64,000 bases of DNA from Enterocloster lavalensis (GCF_902364025.1 NZ_CABJCG010000016.1:77997-141996); one strand, 5' to 3'; shown: positions 8,776 through 17,245, counted from the stretch's first letter. The notes: generated by a model from the sequence alone, not told the origin. Program-made: numbers and translations.

Positions 8776-9522
8776 ATGACAGAACGTCAGACAAAGATTC
8801 TACAGATCGTAAATGAAAACCAGAAGGTGGAGGTCGCCCTTTTGGCCGAGATGCTGGACGTGTCCCAGGTAACCATCCGCAAAGACCTGGATGCGCTGGA
8901 GGAGAAGCGCCTTTTGGTCCGGGAGCACGGATATGCGCAGATGTGCAACCCGGACGACATCAACAACCGCCTGGCGGTGCGTTATGACGTGAAGCAGAGA
9001 ATCGCCAGAGCCGCGGCGGAGATTGTGGCGTCTGGCGAGACGGTGATGATCGAGTCCGGCTCCAGCTGTGCGATTCTGGCGGAGATTCTGGCCACGGAAA
9101 AAAAGGACGTCACCGTCATCACGAATTCCGCTTTTATTGCAGCCCATATCCGGGATACGGCCATCGGCAAGGTGATTCTCCTGGGCGGAGATTACCAGAA
9201 GGAGTCCCAGGTTATGGTAGGCCCCCTGGTGCGCAAATGCGCCCGGGAATTTTACGTGGACAAATTGTTTATGGGTACTGACGGCTTTATCCCTCAGGCG
9301 GGTTTTACCTGCGGAGATATGATGCGGGCGGAGGCAATGAAAAATATGGCGGAGTCGGCCAAGCACTCCATCATCCTGACGGATTCCAGCAAGTTCAGCC
9401 AGCAGGGCGTGGTGCTGCAATGCCGGTTTGAGAACGTGGGTATGGTGTTCACGGACAGCGGGATCCCGGACAGCGCAAAGACCATATTGGAGCGCAATCA
9501 GATCACGGTCTGCGCCGTGTGA
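8776..9522 (+). CDS. DeoR-family transcriptional regulator
   Basis: The product is about 248 residues. The N-terminal winged helix-turn-helix (about 1-55) reads TERQTKILQ then VSQVTIRKDLDALEEK, the usual DeoR pattern. The rest is the sugar-phosphate sensor domain with the ESGSSC and GGDYQ loops and the TDG segment. Two ATG codons lie at 8773 and 8776. GGAGG at 8765-8769 gives a better 6 bp spacing to the second. DeoR proteins usually repress a sugar operon until the phosphorylated substrate binds. Lying between the PTS gene and the glycyl-radical genes, it is the obvious local repressor, and a shared 12-mer near both promoters may be its site. The last codons fall in a 36 bp tandem duplication. 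Confidence 0.94.
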   Translation: MTERQTKILQIVNENQKVEVALLAEMLDVSQVTIRKDLDALEEKRLLVREHGYAQMCNPDDINNRLAVRYDVKQRIARAAAEIVASGETVMIESGSSCAILAEILATEKKDVTVITNSAFIAAHIRDTAIGKVILLGGDYQKESQVMVGPLVRKCAREFYVDKLFMGTDGFIPQAGFTCGDMMRAEAMKNMAESAKHSIILTDSSKFSQQGVVLQCRFENVGMVFTDSGIPDSAKTILERNQITVCAV

Positions 9523-9598
9523 CGGAGGCACGATGGCTCCACGGTCTGCGCCGTGTGACGGAGGCATGATGGCTCCACGGTCTGCGCTATGTGACAGG
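9505..9598. repeat. 36 bp tandem repeat duplicating the 3' end of the DeoR gene
   Basis: Units begin at 9505, 9541 and 9577 (ACGGTCTGCGCCGTGTGACG...); the third is partial. The first unit holds the last codons and TGA stop of the regulator, so the end of the gene has been copied into non-coding DNA. The rest of the 9523-9922 gap holds the minus-strand terminator and nothing else I can name. Confidence 0.9.
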
Positions 9599-9743
9599 GG
9601 GGCATGGCCCGGTTGTAGGAAATCCCGGCCAGGACTCTGTTTCGTGCAGCCCCAGCTGCAAGGAAGCTTCAGCCGCCCCTGCGGTTCGGCTGCAGTTCCG
9701 GATACTTCCCCACTCCTTCGGCCCGTCCATGCCATATAACCAT

Positions 9744-9780
9744 AAAAACAGGGCAGAACCCGGAATGGCGTTCTGCCCTG
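9744..9780 (-). terminator. Terminator of the glycyl-radical activase gene (minus strand)
   Basis: A perfect stem CAGGGCAGAAC/GTTCTGCCCTG with a 10 bp loop. The T run (TTTTTATGG) follows the stem only when read on the minus strand, so it serves the activase gene ending at 9923. Confidence 0.85.
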
Positions 9781-9922
9781 GTAAGCGGCGGTTTCCTGCC
9801 TTATGGATGTTATGTATAAGCTCTTCGAATCTATAAAATCCGCCCGATTCAGGGCAAAATCACAGTGCAGGTTTTACCTCAAATCTATGCAGGTCAGTTC
9901 ATCTATTACCTACTCACGCTTT

Positions 9923-10831
9923 TCAGAAAAACGCCCGAATTCCCTGGTCCAGCAAAACCTGGCGGAAGTCCTTCAGGTCCTCCTCATGCAGCGCCGGCAC
10001 ATCCGTGTAAGCGTAGGGCTTTCCAAGCTCGTCGTATTTCTTTTCCCCAAATTGGTGGAATGGCAAAAGCTGGATTTCACAGGCTCCAGTCTCCTTAAGC
10101 CGGGCGGCGAAGCCCTTCGCATCCGCCAGGGTATTGTTGTAGCCCGGGATTACCGGCAGGCGTGGGAGCACCCGCATGCCGGAGGCGATGGCGCGTTTCA
10201 TATTGTCCAGGATCAGGCGGTTGGATACGCCGGTACCCTCAAGGTGTTTCGCCTCGTCCCAGTGCTTGACGTCGAACAGCAGCAGATCCATGTGGCCTGT
10301 CACCCGGTCAAACAATTCCGGGGCCGCAAAGCCGGTGGTTTCCATAGCGACGTGAATGTTCTGCTTTTGGAGGGCGTCCGCCAGGGCCATAGAGAAATCC
10401 GGATGGACCAAAGCCTCGCCGCCGGACAGGGTGACGCCGCCCCCGCTCTCCTCATAGAAGTCGCGGTCCTGAAGGCAGACGTTTAGTACCTCCCGCACAG
10501 TTTTGACTTCCCCTTCCGCCCTCAGCGCCTGGGCGGGACAACCGGCTGCGCAGATGCCGCAGCCGGAGCAGGTTTTGCCGTTAATCCGTATGATGCGGCC
10601 GGTTTTCAGAACCGCGCCCTGAGGGCAGGAGGCAGCGCAGGCTCCGCAGCCCAGGCATTTCTCCTTGTCCCATAGAATCTGGATTCTGGGGCTTTGGCTT
10701 TCCGGGTTGGCACACCATTTACATTTTAAGGGGCAGCCCTTTAGGAATACCACGGTGCGGATTCCGGGGCCGTCGTGTAGACTGAATTTCTGGATATTAA
10801 ATACGATGCTGGTCTGGTCATTCGGGTTCAT
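9923..10831 (-). CDS. Glycyl-radical enzyme activating enzyme (radical SAM, PflA/PflC type)
   Basis: This is a 302-residue radical-SAM protein that uses S-adenosylmethionine and an iron-sulfur cluster to place a radical on a glycine of its partner enzyme. Cys33, Cys37 and Cys40 (CPLKCKWC) bind the SAM cluster. Two ferredoxin-type 4Fe-4S motifs follow at Cys59-69 (CLGCGACAASC) and Cys88-98 (CSGCGICAAGC), the layout of activases for PflD/YbiW, glycerol dehydratase and related enzymes but not of PFL activase itself. The segment SGGEAL is the SAM-binding GGE. The gene is divergent from the enzyme at 11025 across a 193 bp A+T-rich control region. AGGAAAGGA precedes the ATG. Confidence 0.95.
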   Translation of the reverse strand: MNPNDQTSIVFNIQKFSLHDGPGIRTVVFLKGCPLKCKWCANPESQSPRIQILWDKEKCLGCGACAASCPQGAVLKTGRIIRINGKTCSGCGICAAGCPAQALRAEGEVKTVREVLNVCLQDRDFYEESGGGVTLSGGEALVHPDFSMALADALQKQNIHVAMETTGFAAPELFDRVTGHMDLLLFDVKHWDEAKHLEGTGVSNRLILDNMKRAIASGMRVLPRLPVIPGYNNTLADAKGFAARLKETGACEIQLLPFHQFGEKKYDELGKPYAYTDVPALHEEDLKDFRQVLLDQGIRAFF

Positions 10832-10900
10832 AGCGGCTGATTCCTTTCCTGATTGATAACCTTATAATAGCATGAAAGATTATAAAAGTAAATACAGTAA

Positions 10901-10912
10901 TTTCAAATGAAA
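10901..10912. promoter_or_regulatory. Possible DeoR-regulator operator, copy 2
   Basis: TTTCAAATGAAA (arms TTTCA/TGAAA around AA) lies 30 bp upstream of the -35 box of the glycyl-radical promoter, between the two divergent genes. It matches the element at 6272-6283 in 11 of 12 positions. A half-similar ATTTCAAACATAAA lies downstream of the promoter near 10997. Confidence 0.45.
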
Positions 10913-10941
10913 ATAAAATAATTATATTCATAAAAACATTC

Positions 10942-10970
10942 TTGACAAAACAGGACCGCAATGCTATGAT
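10942..10970 (+). promoter_or_regulatory. Strong promoter of the glycyl-radical operon
   Basis: TTGACA at 10942-10947, a 17 bp spacer and TATGAT at 10965-10970. It is close to the sigma-A consensus, with the ATG 54 bp further on behind AGGAGG. Confidence 0.8.
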
Positions 10971-11024
10971 TGAGTTACAAACGAAAATAATATATATTTC
11001 AAACATAAAACAGGAGGAAACGAT

Positions 11025-13430
11025 ATGGGCAACTATTTTGGGGAATTGACTCCCAGGATGAAAAGCTTCCGCGAGGAGCTGCTGAATGCAAAACCGCAGG
11101 TGTGTGTGGAGCGGGCCATGATCACCACGGAGACCTACAGAGAGAATCAGGATCAGCCTTTGGCCATCAAGCGGGCCCTGATGCTCAAACATGTGCTGGA
11201 AAAGATGAGTATTTTCATTGAGCCCCAGACCATGATTGCGGGAAACCAGGCCTCCAGCAACCGCAGTGCGCCGATTTTCCCGGAGTATGCCATGAAATGG
11301 GTGATCGACGAGCTGGATGAGTTCGAACACCGGGACGGGGATGTATTTTACATAACAGAGGAAAACAAGGAAAAACTGCGCGGCATCGCGCCCTTCTGGG
11401 AGCACAACACGCTGCTGGACCGCGGGCTGGCTGCATTCCCGCCTCACTCCAAGCTGTATTACGATCTGGGCATCATTAAGTCCGAGGGGAACATCACTTC
11501 CGGCGACGCCCACTGCGCGGTGGATTATGGCCGCATGATGCGGGTGGGTTTAAAGGACTATGAGCGCAGGGCCATGGAGAAGCTGGAGAAACTGGACCTG
11601 ACGGACTACCGGAATATTCAGAAGAGTTATTTCTACCGGGCGATTTTGATCACGGTCCAGGGCGTGAAGCATTTTGCGGAGCGCTATGCAGAACTGGCGG
11701 AGCAGACGGCCGGGCGGGAGGCGGATCCGGTCAGGAGGGCGGAGCTGCTTGAGATGAGCCGCATCTTAAAAAAGGTGCCGTATGAGCCGGCGGAGACATT
11801 CCGGGAGGCAGTGCAAAGCCTGTGGCTGGTGCATCTGATTTTGCAGATCGAGTCAAATGGACACAGCCTTTCCTACGGGCGTATGGACCAGTATTTAAAC
11901 ACGTATTACGAGGCGGATCTGGCCTCCGGCGCGATTTCCGAAGAGGAAGCCTGCGAGCTGATGTGCAACCTGTGGCTCAAAACCTATACCATCAACAAGA
12001 TCCGCTCCTGGAGCCACACGCAGTTTTCAGCGGGTTCCCCTCTGTACCAGAACGTGACCGTGGGCGGACAGAATGCGGATGGTACAGACGCCGTCAACGC
12101 CATGTCCTATCTGATTTTAAAGAGTGTGGCCAAATGCCATCTGACCCAGCCCAATTTGACGGTACGGTATCACCGCGGGCTGTCCGACGGGTTCATGAAG
12201 GAATGCGTGGAGGTGGTGCGCTGCGGCTTCGGCATGCCGGCGTTCAACGACGACGAGGTGATCATTCCCAGCTTTATCGAGAAGGGCGTGAAGCCGGAGG
12301 ACGCTTACAACTACAGCGCCATCGGCTGTGTGGAGACCGCTGTCCCCGGAAAATGGGGGTACCGCTGCACGGGGATGAGCTTTTTGAACTTTCCCAAGGC
12401 GCTGCTGATAGCCATGAACGACGGCGTGGATCCCAGCTCCGGCACCAGGCTGTGTCAGGGCGCAGGGCATTTTAAGGATTTTACCAGTTTTGACCAGGTG
12501 CTGGACTGCTGGGACCGGGTGATCCGGGAAATGTGCCGTCAGTGTACGATCATTGACGCCACCTGCGATATGGTTCTGGAGCAGGACACTGCGGATATCC
12601 TGTGCTCCGCGCTTACGGACGACTGCATCGAGCGGGGACTCAATATGAAGGAGGGCGGAGCGGTCTACGACTTTATCAGCGACCTGCAGGTGGGAATCGC
12701 CAATCTGGCCGACAGCCTGGCCGCCATCAAAAAAGTGGTGTTCGAGGATCGGAAGGTGACTCCGGCGGAGTTGTGGGAGGCCCTGCAGGCCGACTTTGCC
12801 GGAGAGAAGAATGAGCGTATCCGCCGTTTCCTTCAGGAGGCGCCCAAGTACGGGAATGACGACGATTATGTGGATCAACTGGTGGTGGACGCCTACAACG
12901 TCTATATTGATGAGATGAAAAAGTACCACAACACCCGTTACGGCAGAGGCCCCATCGGGGGCGTGTACTATGCGGGCACCTCGTCAATTTCCGCGAATGT
13001 GCCCCAGGGCGCGGGAACGCTGGCCACGCCAGACGGGCGAAAGGCCGGGGAGGCTCTGGCAGAGGGCTGCTCGCCCAGCCACGGGGCGGATGTGAACGGC
13101 CCCACCGCGGTGTTCAAGAGCGTTTCCAAGCTGCCAACCAAAGAGATCACCGGCGGCGTGCTGCTGAACCAGAAGGTGACGCCGCAGATGCTGGAGAAAG
13201 AGGAGAGCCGCCAGAAACTGATCTTGCTCCTGCGCACATTTTTCAACCGCCTGCACGGATATCACGTGCAATTCAATGTGGTCAGCCGGGACACTCTGCT
13301 GGACGCCCAGAAGCATCCGGAAAATCACCGGGATCTGATCGTCCGGGTGGCGGGATACAGCGCATTTTTCAACGTGCTGTCCAAAAAGACCCAGGACGAT
13401 ATCATCGAGCGGACGGAACAGACACTGTAG
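11025..13430 (+). CDS. Glycyl-radical enzyme of the PflD/YbiW type (probable anhydrohexitol-6-phosphate lyase)
   Basis: This is an 801-residue glycyl-radical enzyme. The catalytic pair Cys435-Val-Glu437 (GCVE) is the dehydratase/lyase-type centre; pyruvate formate-lyase has two adjacent cysteines there instead. The radical glycine is Gly777 in RVAGYSAFF, 24 residues from the C-terminus. The dedicated activase is divergent upstream, and an aldolase, ROK kinase and glycerol dehydrogenase follow. In E. coli, PflD and YbiW are reported to open 1,5-anhydromannitol- and 1,5-anhydroglucitol-6-phosphate to 1-deoxyfructose 6-phosphate, and their neighbours include Fsa and GldA, as here. A glycerol or propanediol dehydratase role is the alternative. 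The substrate assignment rests on context. The enzyme would be irreversibly damaged by oxygen. Confidence 0.92.
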   Translation: MGNYFGELTPRMKSFREELLNAKPQVCVERAMITTETYRENQDQPLAIKRALMLKHVLEKMSIFIEPQTMIAGNQASSNRSAPIFPEYAMKWVIDELDEFEHRDGDVFYITEENKEKLRGIAPFWEHNTLLDRGLAAFPPHSKLYYDLGIIKSEGNITSGDAHCAVDYGRMMRVGLKDYERRAMEKLEKLDLTDYRNIQKSYFYRAILITVQGVKHFAERYAELAEQTAGREADPVRRAELLEMSRILKKVPYEPAETFREAVQSLWLVHLILQIESNGHSLSYGRMDQYLNTYYEADLASGAISEEEACELMCNLWLKTYTINKIRSWSHTQFSAGSPLYQNVTVGGQNADGTDAVNAMSYLILKSVAKCHLTQPNLTVRYHRGLSDGFMKECVEVVRCGFGMPAFNDDEVIIPSFIEKGVKPEDAYNYSAIGCVETAVPGKWGYRCTGMSFLNFPKALLIAMNDGVDPSSGTRLCQGAGHFKDFTSFDQVLDCWDRVIREMCRQCTIIDATCDMVLEQDTADILCSALTDDCIERGLNMKEGGAVYDFISDLQVGIANLADSLAAIKKVVFEDRKVTPAELWEALQADFAGEKNERIRRFLQEAPKYGNDDDYVDQLVVDAYNVYIDEMKKYHNTRYGRGPIGGVYYAGTSSISANVPQGAGTLATPDGRKAGEALAEGCSPSHGADVNGPTAVFKSVSKLPTKEITGGVLLNQKVTPQMLEKEESRQKLILLLRTFFNRLHGYHVQFNVVSRDTLLDAQKHPENHRDLIVRVAGYSAFFNVLSKKTQDDIIERTEQTL

Positions 13431-13535
13431 GACGGACCGGGCAGGGGCCGGAAGAAACGCCGCCGTACCGGGGCCAGGCGTCATCGGCCGGCCCTGTCTG
13501 GCTGTAACCTCATAAGAGAGAAAGGAAGAGAGTTT

Positions 13536-14213
13536 ATGAAGCTGATTATTGACGACGCCAACATTGACCAGATCAAGACGATCTATGAATATTATCCGGT
13601 GGACGGAGTGACCACCAACCCGACGATTCTGGCGAAAAGCAAACGGGCGCCCTACGAGGTTCTGCGGGAGATCCGTGGGTTTATCGGCGGGCAGGCGGAG
13701 CTGCACGTCCAGGTGGTGGCCAGAACGGCCGCTGGTATGATGGAGGACGCCCACCGGATCGTGAAGGAGCTGGGAGAAAATACCTTTGTAAAGGTCCCGT
13801 CCGTTCCCGAGGGGTTTAAAGCGATGATGGCCTTAAACCGGGAGGGAATCGCCGTTACCGCCACGGCCATTTACACGCCTATGCAGGCATTTCTGGCTGC
13901 AAAGTGCGGTGCGGCCTACGCTGCACCCTATATCAACCGGATCGATAATATGGGCTATAACGGAATCCAGGTGGCAAAGAACATCCACGATATTTTCCGA
14001 AACAACGGCCTGAAAACCCAGGTCCTGGCGGCCAGCTTCAAGAACTCCCAACAGCTTCTGGAGCTCTGCGAGTACGGAGTGGGAGCTTCTACCGTGTCGC
14101 CGGACGTGATTCAGGTGCTGGTGAAGAACCAGGCTATCGATTCTGCAGTGGAGGCGTTTATCCATGACTTCGAGGGGCTGACCGGCAGCGGAAAAACCAT
14201 GAGCGACTGCTGA
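13536..14213 (+). CDS. fsa: Fructose-6-phosphate aldolase / transaldolase-like (Fsa/TalC)
   Basis: This is a 225-residue protein, the size of the short fructose-6-phosphate aldolase subfamily rather than true transaldolase. The Schiff-base lysine is Lys86 in FVKVPSVPEG. DDANIDQI and GVTTNPTIL at the N-terminus and the YINRIDNMG segment are family marks. Fsa enzymes cleave ketose 6-phosphates to glyceraldehyde 3-phosphate plus dihydroxyacetone or hydroxyacetone. Here the likely substrate is 1-deoxyfructose 6-phosphate from the glycyl-radical enzyme. AAGGAAGAG lies before the ATG. The 105 bp gap after the glycyl-radical gene contains GC-rich inverted sequence (CAGGGGCCGG with CCGGCCCTG), which could tune relative expression. 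Confidence 0.93.
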   Translation: MKLIIDDANIDQIKTIYEYYPVDGVTTNPTILAKSKRAPYEVLREIRGFIGGQAELHVQVVARTAAGMMEDAHRIVKELGENTFVKVPSVPEGFKAMMALNREGIAVTATAIYTPMQAFLAAKCGAAYAAPYINRIDNMGYNGIQVAKNIHDIFRNNGLKTQVLAASFKNSQQLLELCEYGVGASTVSPDVIQVLVKNQAIDSAVEAFIHDFEGLTGSGKTMSDC

Positions 14214-14238
14214 GTGCGGATGTGCAGGGGGTGGAACG

Positions 14239-15192
14239 ATGAAAATACTGGTGGTGGATATCGGCGGCACATCGATTAAATACGCCTATATGCGGGAGGA
14301 TATGACCATGCTGACCCGGGGGAAAATCCCCACGCCCAAAGAGGGGCGGGAGGAGCTGATCGAGGCCATCGGGAAGCTGTACGACGGATTGCCGGACGTG
14401 GAGGGAATTGCGATCTCCATGCCCGGGATCATCGATTCGGCGGGCGGCTACTGTGTCATGGGCGGAGCGCTGCGCTATAACGATGACTTTTACCTGCGCC
14501 ACAGCCTTTACAAGCGCTGCCCGGTGAAGATCTATATGGAGAACGACGCTAAATGCGCGGCTATGGCCGAGGCAGCGGCGGGCAGTCTGAAGGATGTGAA
14601 GGATGGATTCGTGCTGATCTTCGGCACCATGATCGGCGGGGGATTCATCAAGGATCACAAGCTTTACCGGGGCAGACATTTTTCCGCCGGGGAGGTTTCC
14701 TATATTGCCACAGCCCGGGAGGGGAGCCCGGACTGTGAAAATGTGTGGGGAAACCGCTGTGGGACGCCGCAGCTGTGCAGGATGTACGCGGAGAAAAAGG
14801 GGCTGGATCCCTCCGAGGTGGACGGCGAGACGGTATTCGAGGCAGTAAACCGGGGGGACGGGGAGGCCCGGGATTGCCTGCGCCGGTTTACCAGGGAGAT
14901 TGCGGTGCAGATGTTCAATCTTCAAACTGTGCTGGACCCGGAACGGTTTGCCATAGGCGGCGGAATCAGCGCCCAGCCCATTTTCATCGAATACATAAGA
15001 AACAACCTGAACGAGCTCTACGCCAGGTGCCCGTACCATGTGCCTGCCGCGGAGGTAGTCAGCTGCAAGTTCCAGAACGATGCCAACCTCTACGGCGCGC
15101 TGCAATGCTTTCTGGCGTATGCCGGAGAGCAAAGGGACGGGGAGCCGCAAACCGGGCCCGAGGCCCGGCAGCATCAAAAGGGAGAGTATTGA
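14239..15192 (+). CDS. ROK-family sugar kinase or regulator-like protein
   Basis: This is a 317-residue ROK protein without a DNA-binding N-terminus, so probably a kinase. The ATP-binding DIGGTSIK is at residues 6-13 and the substrate region MENDAKCAA near 103; a GTMIGGGFIKD loop follows. The usual ROK zinc motif CxCGxxGC is not seen; the equivalent stretch is WGNRCGTPQLC. It lies 25 bp after the aldolase gene in the same operon. It could phosphorylate a non-PTS form of the substrate, or hydroxyacetone; neither can be shown from sequence. Confidence 0.88.
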   Translation: MKILVVDIGGTSIKYAYMREDMTMLTRGKIPTPKEGREELIEAIGKLYDGLPDVEGIAISMPGIIDSAGGYCVMGGALRYNDDFYLRHSLYKRCPVKIYMENDAKCAAMAEAAAGSLKDVKDGFVLIFGTMIGGGFIKDHKLYRGRHFSAGEVSYIATAREGSPDCENVWGNRCGTPQLCRMYAEKKGLDPSEVDGETVFEAVNRGDGEARDCLRRFTREIAVQMFNLQTVLDPERFAIGGGISAQPIFIEYIRNNLNELYARCPYHVPAAEVVSCKFQNDANLYGALQCFLAYAGEQRDGEPQTGPEARQHQKGEY

Positions 15193-15237
15193 ATTCCATA
15201 GAATTGCCAAAACAAACGCAAAAAGTGAGGAAATGAC

Positions 15238-16320
15238 ATGAGCAAAATAATCTGTTCGCCTGGAAGTTACATCCAGGGAAACGGCGAGATGGGCAGGCTG
15301 GCGGAGTATTACCGGCTGCTGGGAACAAAGGGTGCGTATCTGATCGTGGACCGGTTTATCGACCAGACCTACCACGACCTGATTACAGGCAGCTTTGAGC
15401 GGGAACATGTATTGCACTCCGTCCATATATTCGGCGGCGAGTGTTCCGTGCAGGAAATCGAAACGCATCGCTCACAGCTGGACGGGGCGGATGTGGTGAT
15501 TGGTATCGGGGGTGGCAAGACGCTGGATACCGCCAAGGCGGTTTCTTTTTACGCCCGCATCCCGATCATTGTGGTCCCCACCGCCGCTTCCACGGACGCG
15601 CCGTGCAGCCGCCTGTCGGTGGTCTACACCCCGGAGGGGGAGTTTGATTTCTACCTGCCGCTGACCTCCAACCCCAATATGGTTGTGATGGATACCCAGG
15701 TCATCGCCAAAGCGCCGGTGCGTTTTCTGACAGCCGGAATCGGTGATGCGTTGGCCACCTACTATGAGGCCAGCGCCTGCCTGCAGTCCGACGCCGTGAC
15801 CATGGCCGGCGGCCACATTACCAGAGCGGCCATTGCCCTGGCAAAGCTGTGCCGCGACGTGCTGCTGGAGGACGGCTTCAAGGCGAAGCTGGCAGTGGAG
15901 CAGGGGGTGAGCACGAAGGCGGTGGAAAACATAGTTGAGGCCAACACCTATTTAAGCGGAATCGGTTTTGAGAGCAGCGGCCTGGCCGCAGCCCACGCCA
16001 TACACAACGGTCTGACCGTACTGCCGGAATGCCACGGGAAGCTTCACGGGGAGAAGGTGGCGTTCGGGACGCTGGTTCAGATGGTGCTGGAGAACCGGCC
16101 TCTGGAGGAAATCAGACAGATCATTGATTTCTGCCGCAGTCTGGGACTGCCGGTTAGCTTCCAGGATCTGGGGATTGATCAGGTGGGAGACGAACGCCTG
16201 ATGGAAGCGGCAAACGCCAGCTGTGCAAAGAACGATACCATGGGAAATATGCCGTTTGCAGTGGAGCCTGAGGACGTTCTGGCCGCCATGAAAACGGCAG
16301 ACCGCCTGGGAAGAGCTTGA
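15238..16320 (+). CDS. gldA: Glycerol dehydrogenase, GldA family
   Basis: This is a 360-residue iron/zinc-dependent alcohol dehydrogenase of the GldA family. The NAD-binding loop is GIGGGKTLDTAK (89-100). Metal ligands are Asp170 (GIGDALATYYEA), His253 (AAHAIHNGL) and His270 (KLHGEKVAFG), all present. GldA oxidises glycerol to dihydroxyacetone and can reduce hydroxyacetone to 1,2-propanediol; in this operon the second reaction would regenerate NAD+ and finish the pathway. It follows the ROK gene by 45 bp. Members of the family with other alcohol substrates exist, so the exact substrate is inferred from context. Confidence 0.93.
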   Translation: MSKIICSPGSYIQGNGEMGRLAEYYRLLGTKGAYLIVDRFIDQTYHDLITGSFEREHVLHSVHIFGGECSVQEIETHRSQLDGADVVIGIGGGKTLDTAKAVSFYARIPIIVVPTAASTDAPCSRLSVVYTPEGEFDFYLPLTSNPNMVVMDTQVIAKAPVRFLTAGIGDALATYYEASACLQSDAVTMAGGHITRAAIALAKLCRDVLLEDGFKAKLAVEQGVSTKAVENIVEANTYLSGIGFESSGLAAAHAIHNGLTVLPECHGKLHGEKVAFGTLVQMVLENRPLEEIRQIIDFCRSLGLPVSFQDLGIDQVGDERLMEAANASCAKNDTMGNMPFAVEPEDVLAAMKTADRLGRA

Positions 16321-16351
16321 GGAAATCAGATAGCAGGAAGTTTTGCGAAGA

Positions 16352-16386
16352 GGGGTATGCCTGGGAGAGCGGGCATTTCCCTTAAA
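16352..16386 (+). terminator. Weak terminator after the catabolic operon
   Basis: GGGGTATGCC pairs imperfectly with GGGCATTTCCC, followed by TTAAAAT instead of a proper T run. It is the only candidate end for the operon. The remainder of the 16321-16580 gap holds two copies of ATAAAAGTGTGA (near 16392 and 16425) and no convincing gene. Confidence 0.35.
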
Positions 16387-16580
16387 ATATAATAAAAGTG
16401 TGATTGTGGAGCACCAAAACCCTGATAAAAGTGTGAGGACGCGGAGCTATGGAACGATTCATGGTCGTTTGTGACAGGGGGCTTTGTAATCGGGGGGCCA
16501 TCTCCAAGTGGCTCTTTTTTCACAATCATTTGTATTTTATTATGTTAGGAGAAATCCAAAATGGCAGGTGTGCATTCTTA

Positions 16581-16609
16581 TTGAAACACACACACTTAAT
16601 GCGTATAAT
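16581..16609 (+). promoter_or_regulatory. Promoter of the HicB-like gene
   Basis: TTGAAA at 16581-16586, a 17 bp spacer and TATAAT at 16604-16609. An AAGGAGG at 16612-16618 follows but no usual start codon sits at the right distance (ACG at 16624, then a TGA six codons later). The first real start is the ATG at 16693. Confidence 0.65.
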
Positions 16610-16692
16610 ACAAGGAGGAAAACACGACACCTATAAGAGGGTGAGTGATACCGAGTAGGTTCCACGTCACACTGAAATATAGGAGGAGAACA

Positions 16693-17115
16693 ATGAAACG
16701 AGCGTATCCAACGTTTATAGCAACGAGCGGAGCGGATTATCTTGTATATGTTCCAGACCTGGATTTATATACTGAGGGACATGATATCACGGACGCGATT
16801 GAAATGGCACGTGATGCCATCGGTTTAAAAGGAATCGACTTGGAGGATGATGGAAAGGAGATTCCGAAAGCATCCAGCTATGAGGTTGCTGCTGCAAAAG
16901 CGAAAGAGGAAGCGGATGATTTCGACTATACCCAGGGAATGCTGACAATGGTTGACGTTGATTTTGCCGAGTATCGTAAACGGATGAATCATAAGATGGT
17001 TCGTAGGAATGTGACGCTGCCAAACTGGTTGAATATGGAAGCGGACCGGTTAAACCTAAATGTGTCCAAGGTATTACAGGAAGCGTTAGCAGACCGGGTG
17101 GCACAGTTCAAATAA
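16693..17115 (+). CDS. hicB: HicB-like antitoxin, orphan
   Basis: This is a 140-residue protein starting at the ATG at 16693, which has AGGAGGAGAACA in front. The N-terminal part (about 1-75) is the partially degraded RNase-H-like HicB fold: YPTFIATSGADYLVYVPDLD, the TEGHDITDAIEMARDAIGL helix and IPKAS. The C-terminal part (about 105-140) resembles a ribbon-helix-helix DNA-binding tail (NVTLPNWLNMEADRLNLNVS). HicB normally neutralises the mRNA-cleaving toxin HicA, whose gene of about 60-80 codons sits directly beside it. No HicA-like frame is present on either side, so this is an orphan or a stand-alone regulator. Confidence 0.88.
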   Translation: MKRAYPTFIATSGADYLVYVPDLDLYTEGHDITDAIEMARDAIGLKGIDLEDDGKEIPKASSYEVAAAKAKEEADDFDYTQGMLTMVDVDFAEYRKRMNHKMVRRNVTLPNWLNMEADRLNLNVSKVLQEALADRVAQFK

Positions 17116-17146
17116 ATGATATGGTGGAAGGCATCTTTGTTACGGA

Positions 17147-17197
17147 TAAAGCGCCTGTGCGGCAGATAACCGCATGGGCGTTTGCCATATGGCGCCT
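17147..17197 (+). terminator. Possible terminator after hicB
   Basis: GCGCC...TGCGG pairs with CCGCA...GGGCG around a CAGATAA loop, followed by only a short TTT. It is a weak candidate. Confidence 0.3.
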
Positions 17198-17245
17198 TGC
17201 AGCGGTGAAGCTGGTGCCGGGCGATATGCGGACAACCTGTTTCCG

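Noticed and set aside
13431..13535. GC-rich inverted sequence between the glycyl-radical and aldolase genes as a terminator
   Set aside because: The stem is bulged, the loop long and no T run follows; the downstream genes have no other promoter and appear to be co-transcribed.
16449..16658. A 69-codon frame upstream of hicB as a toxin gene
   Set aside because: The translation has no HicA features (no GSHH-type motif), no ribosome site at its start, and it runs across the hicB promoter.
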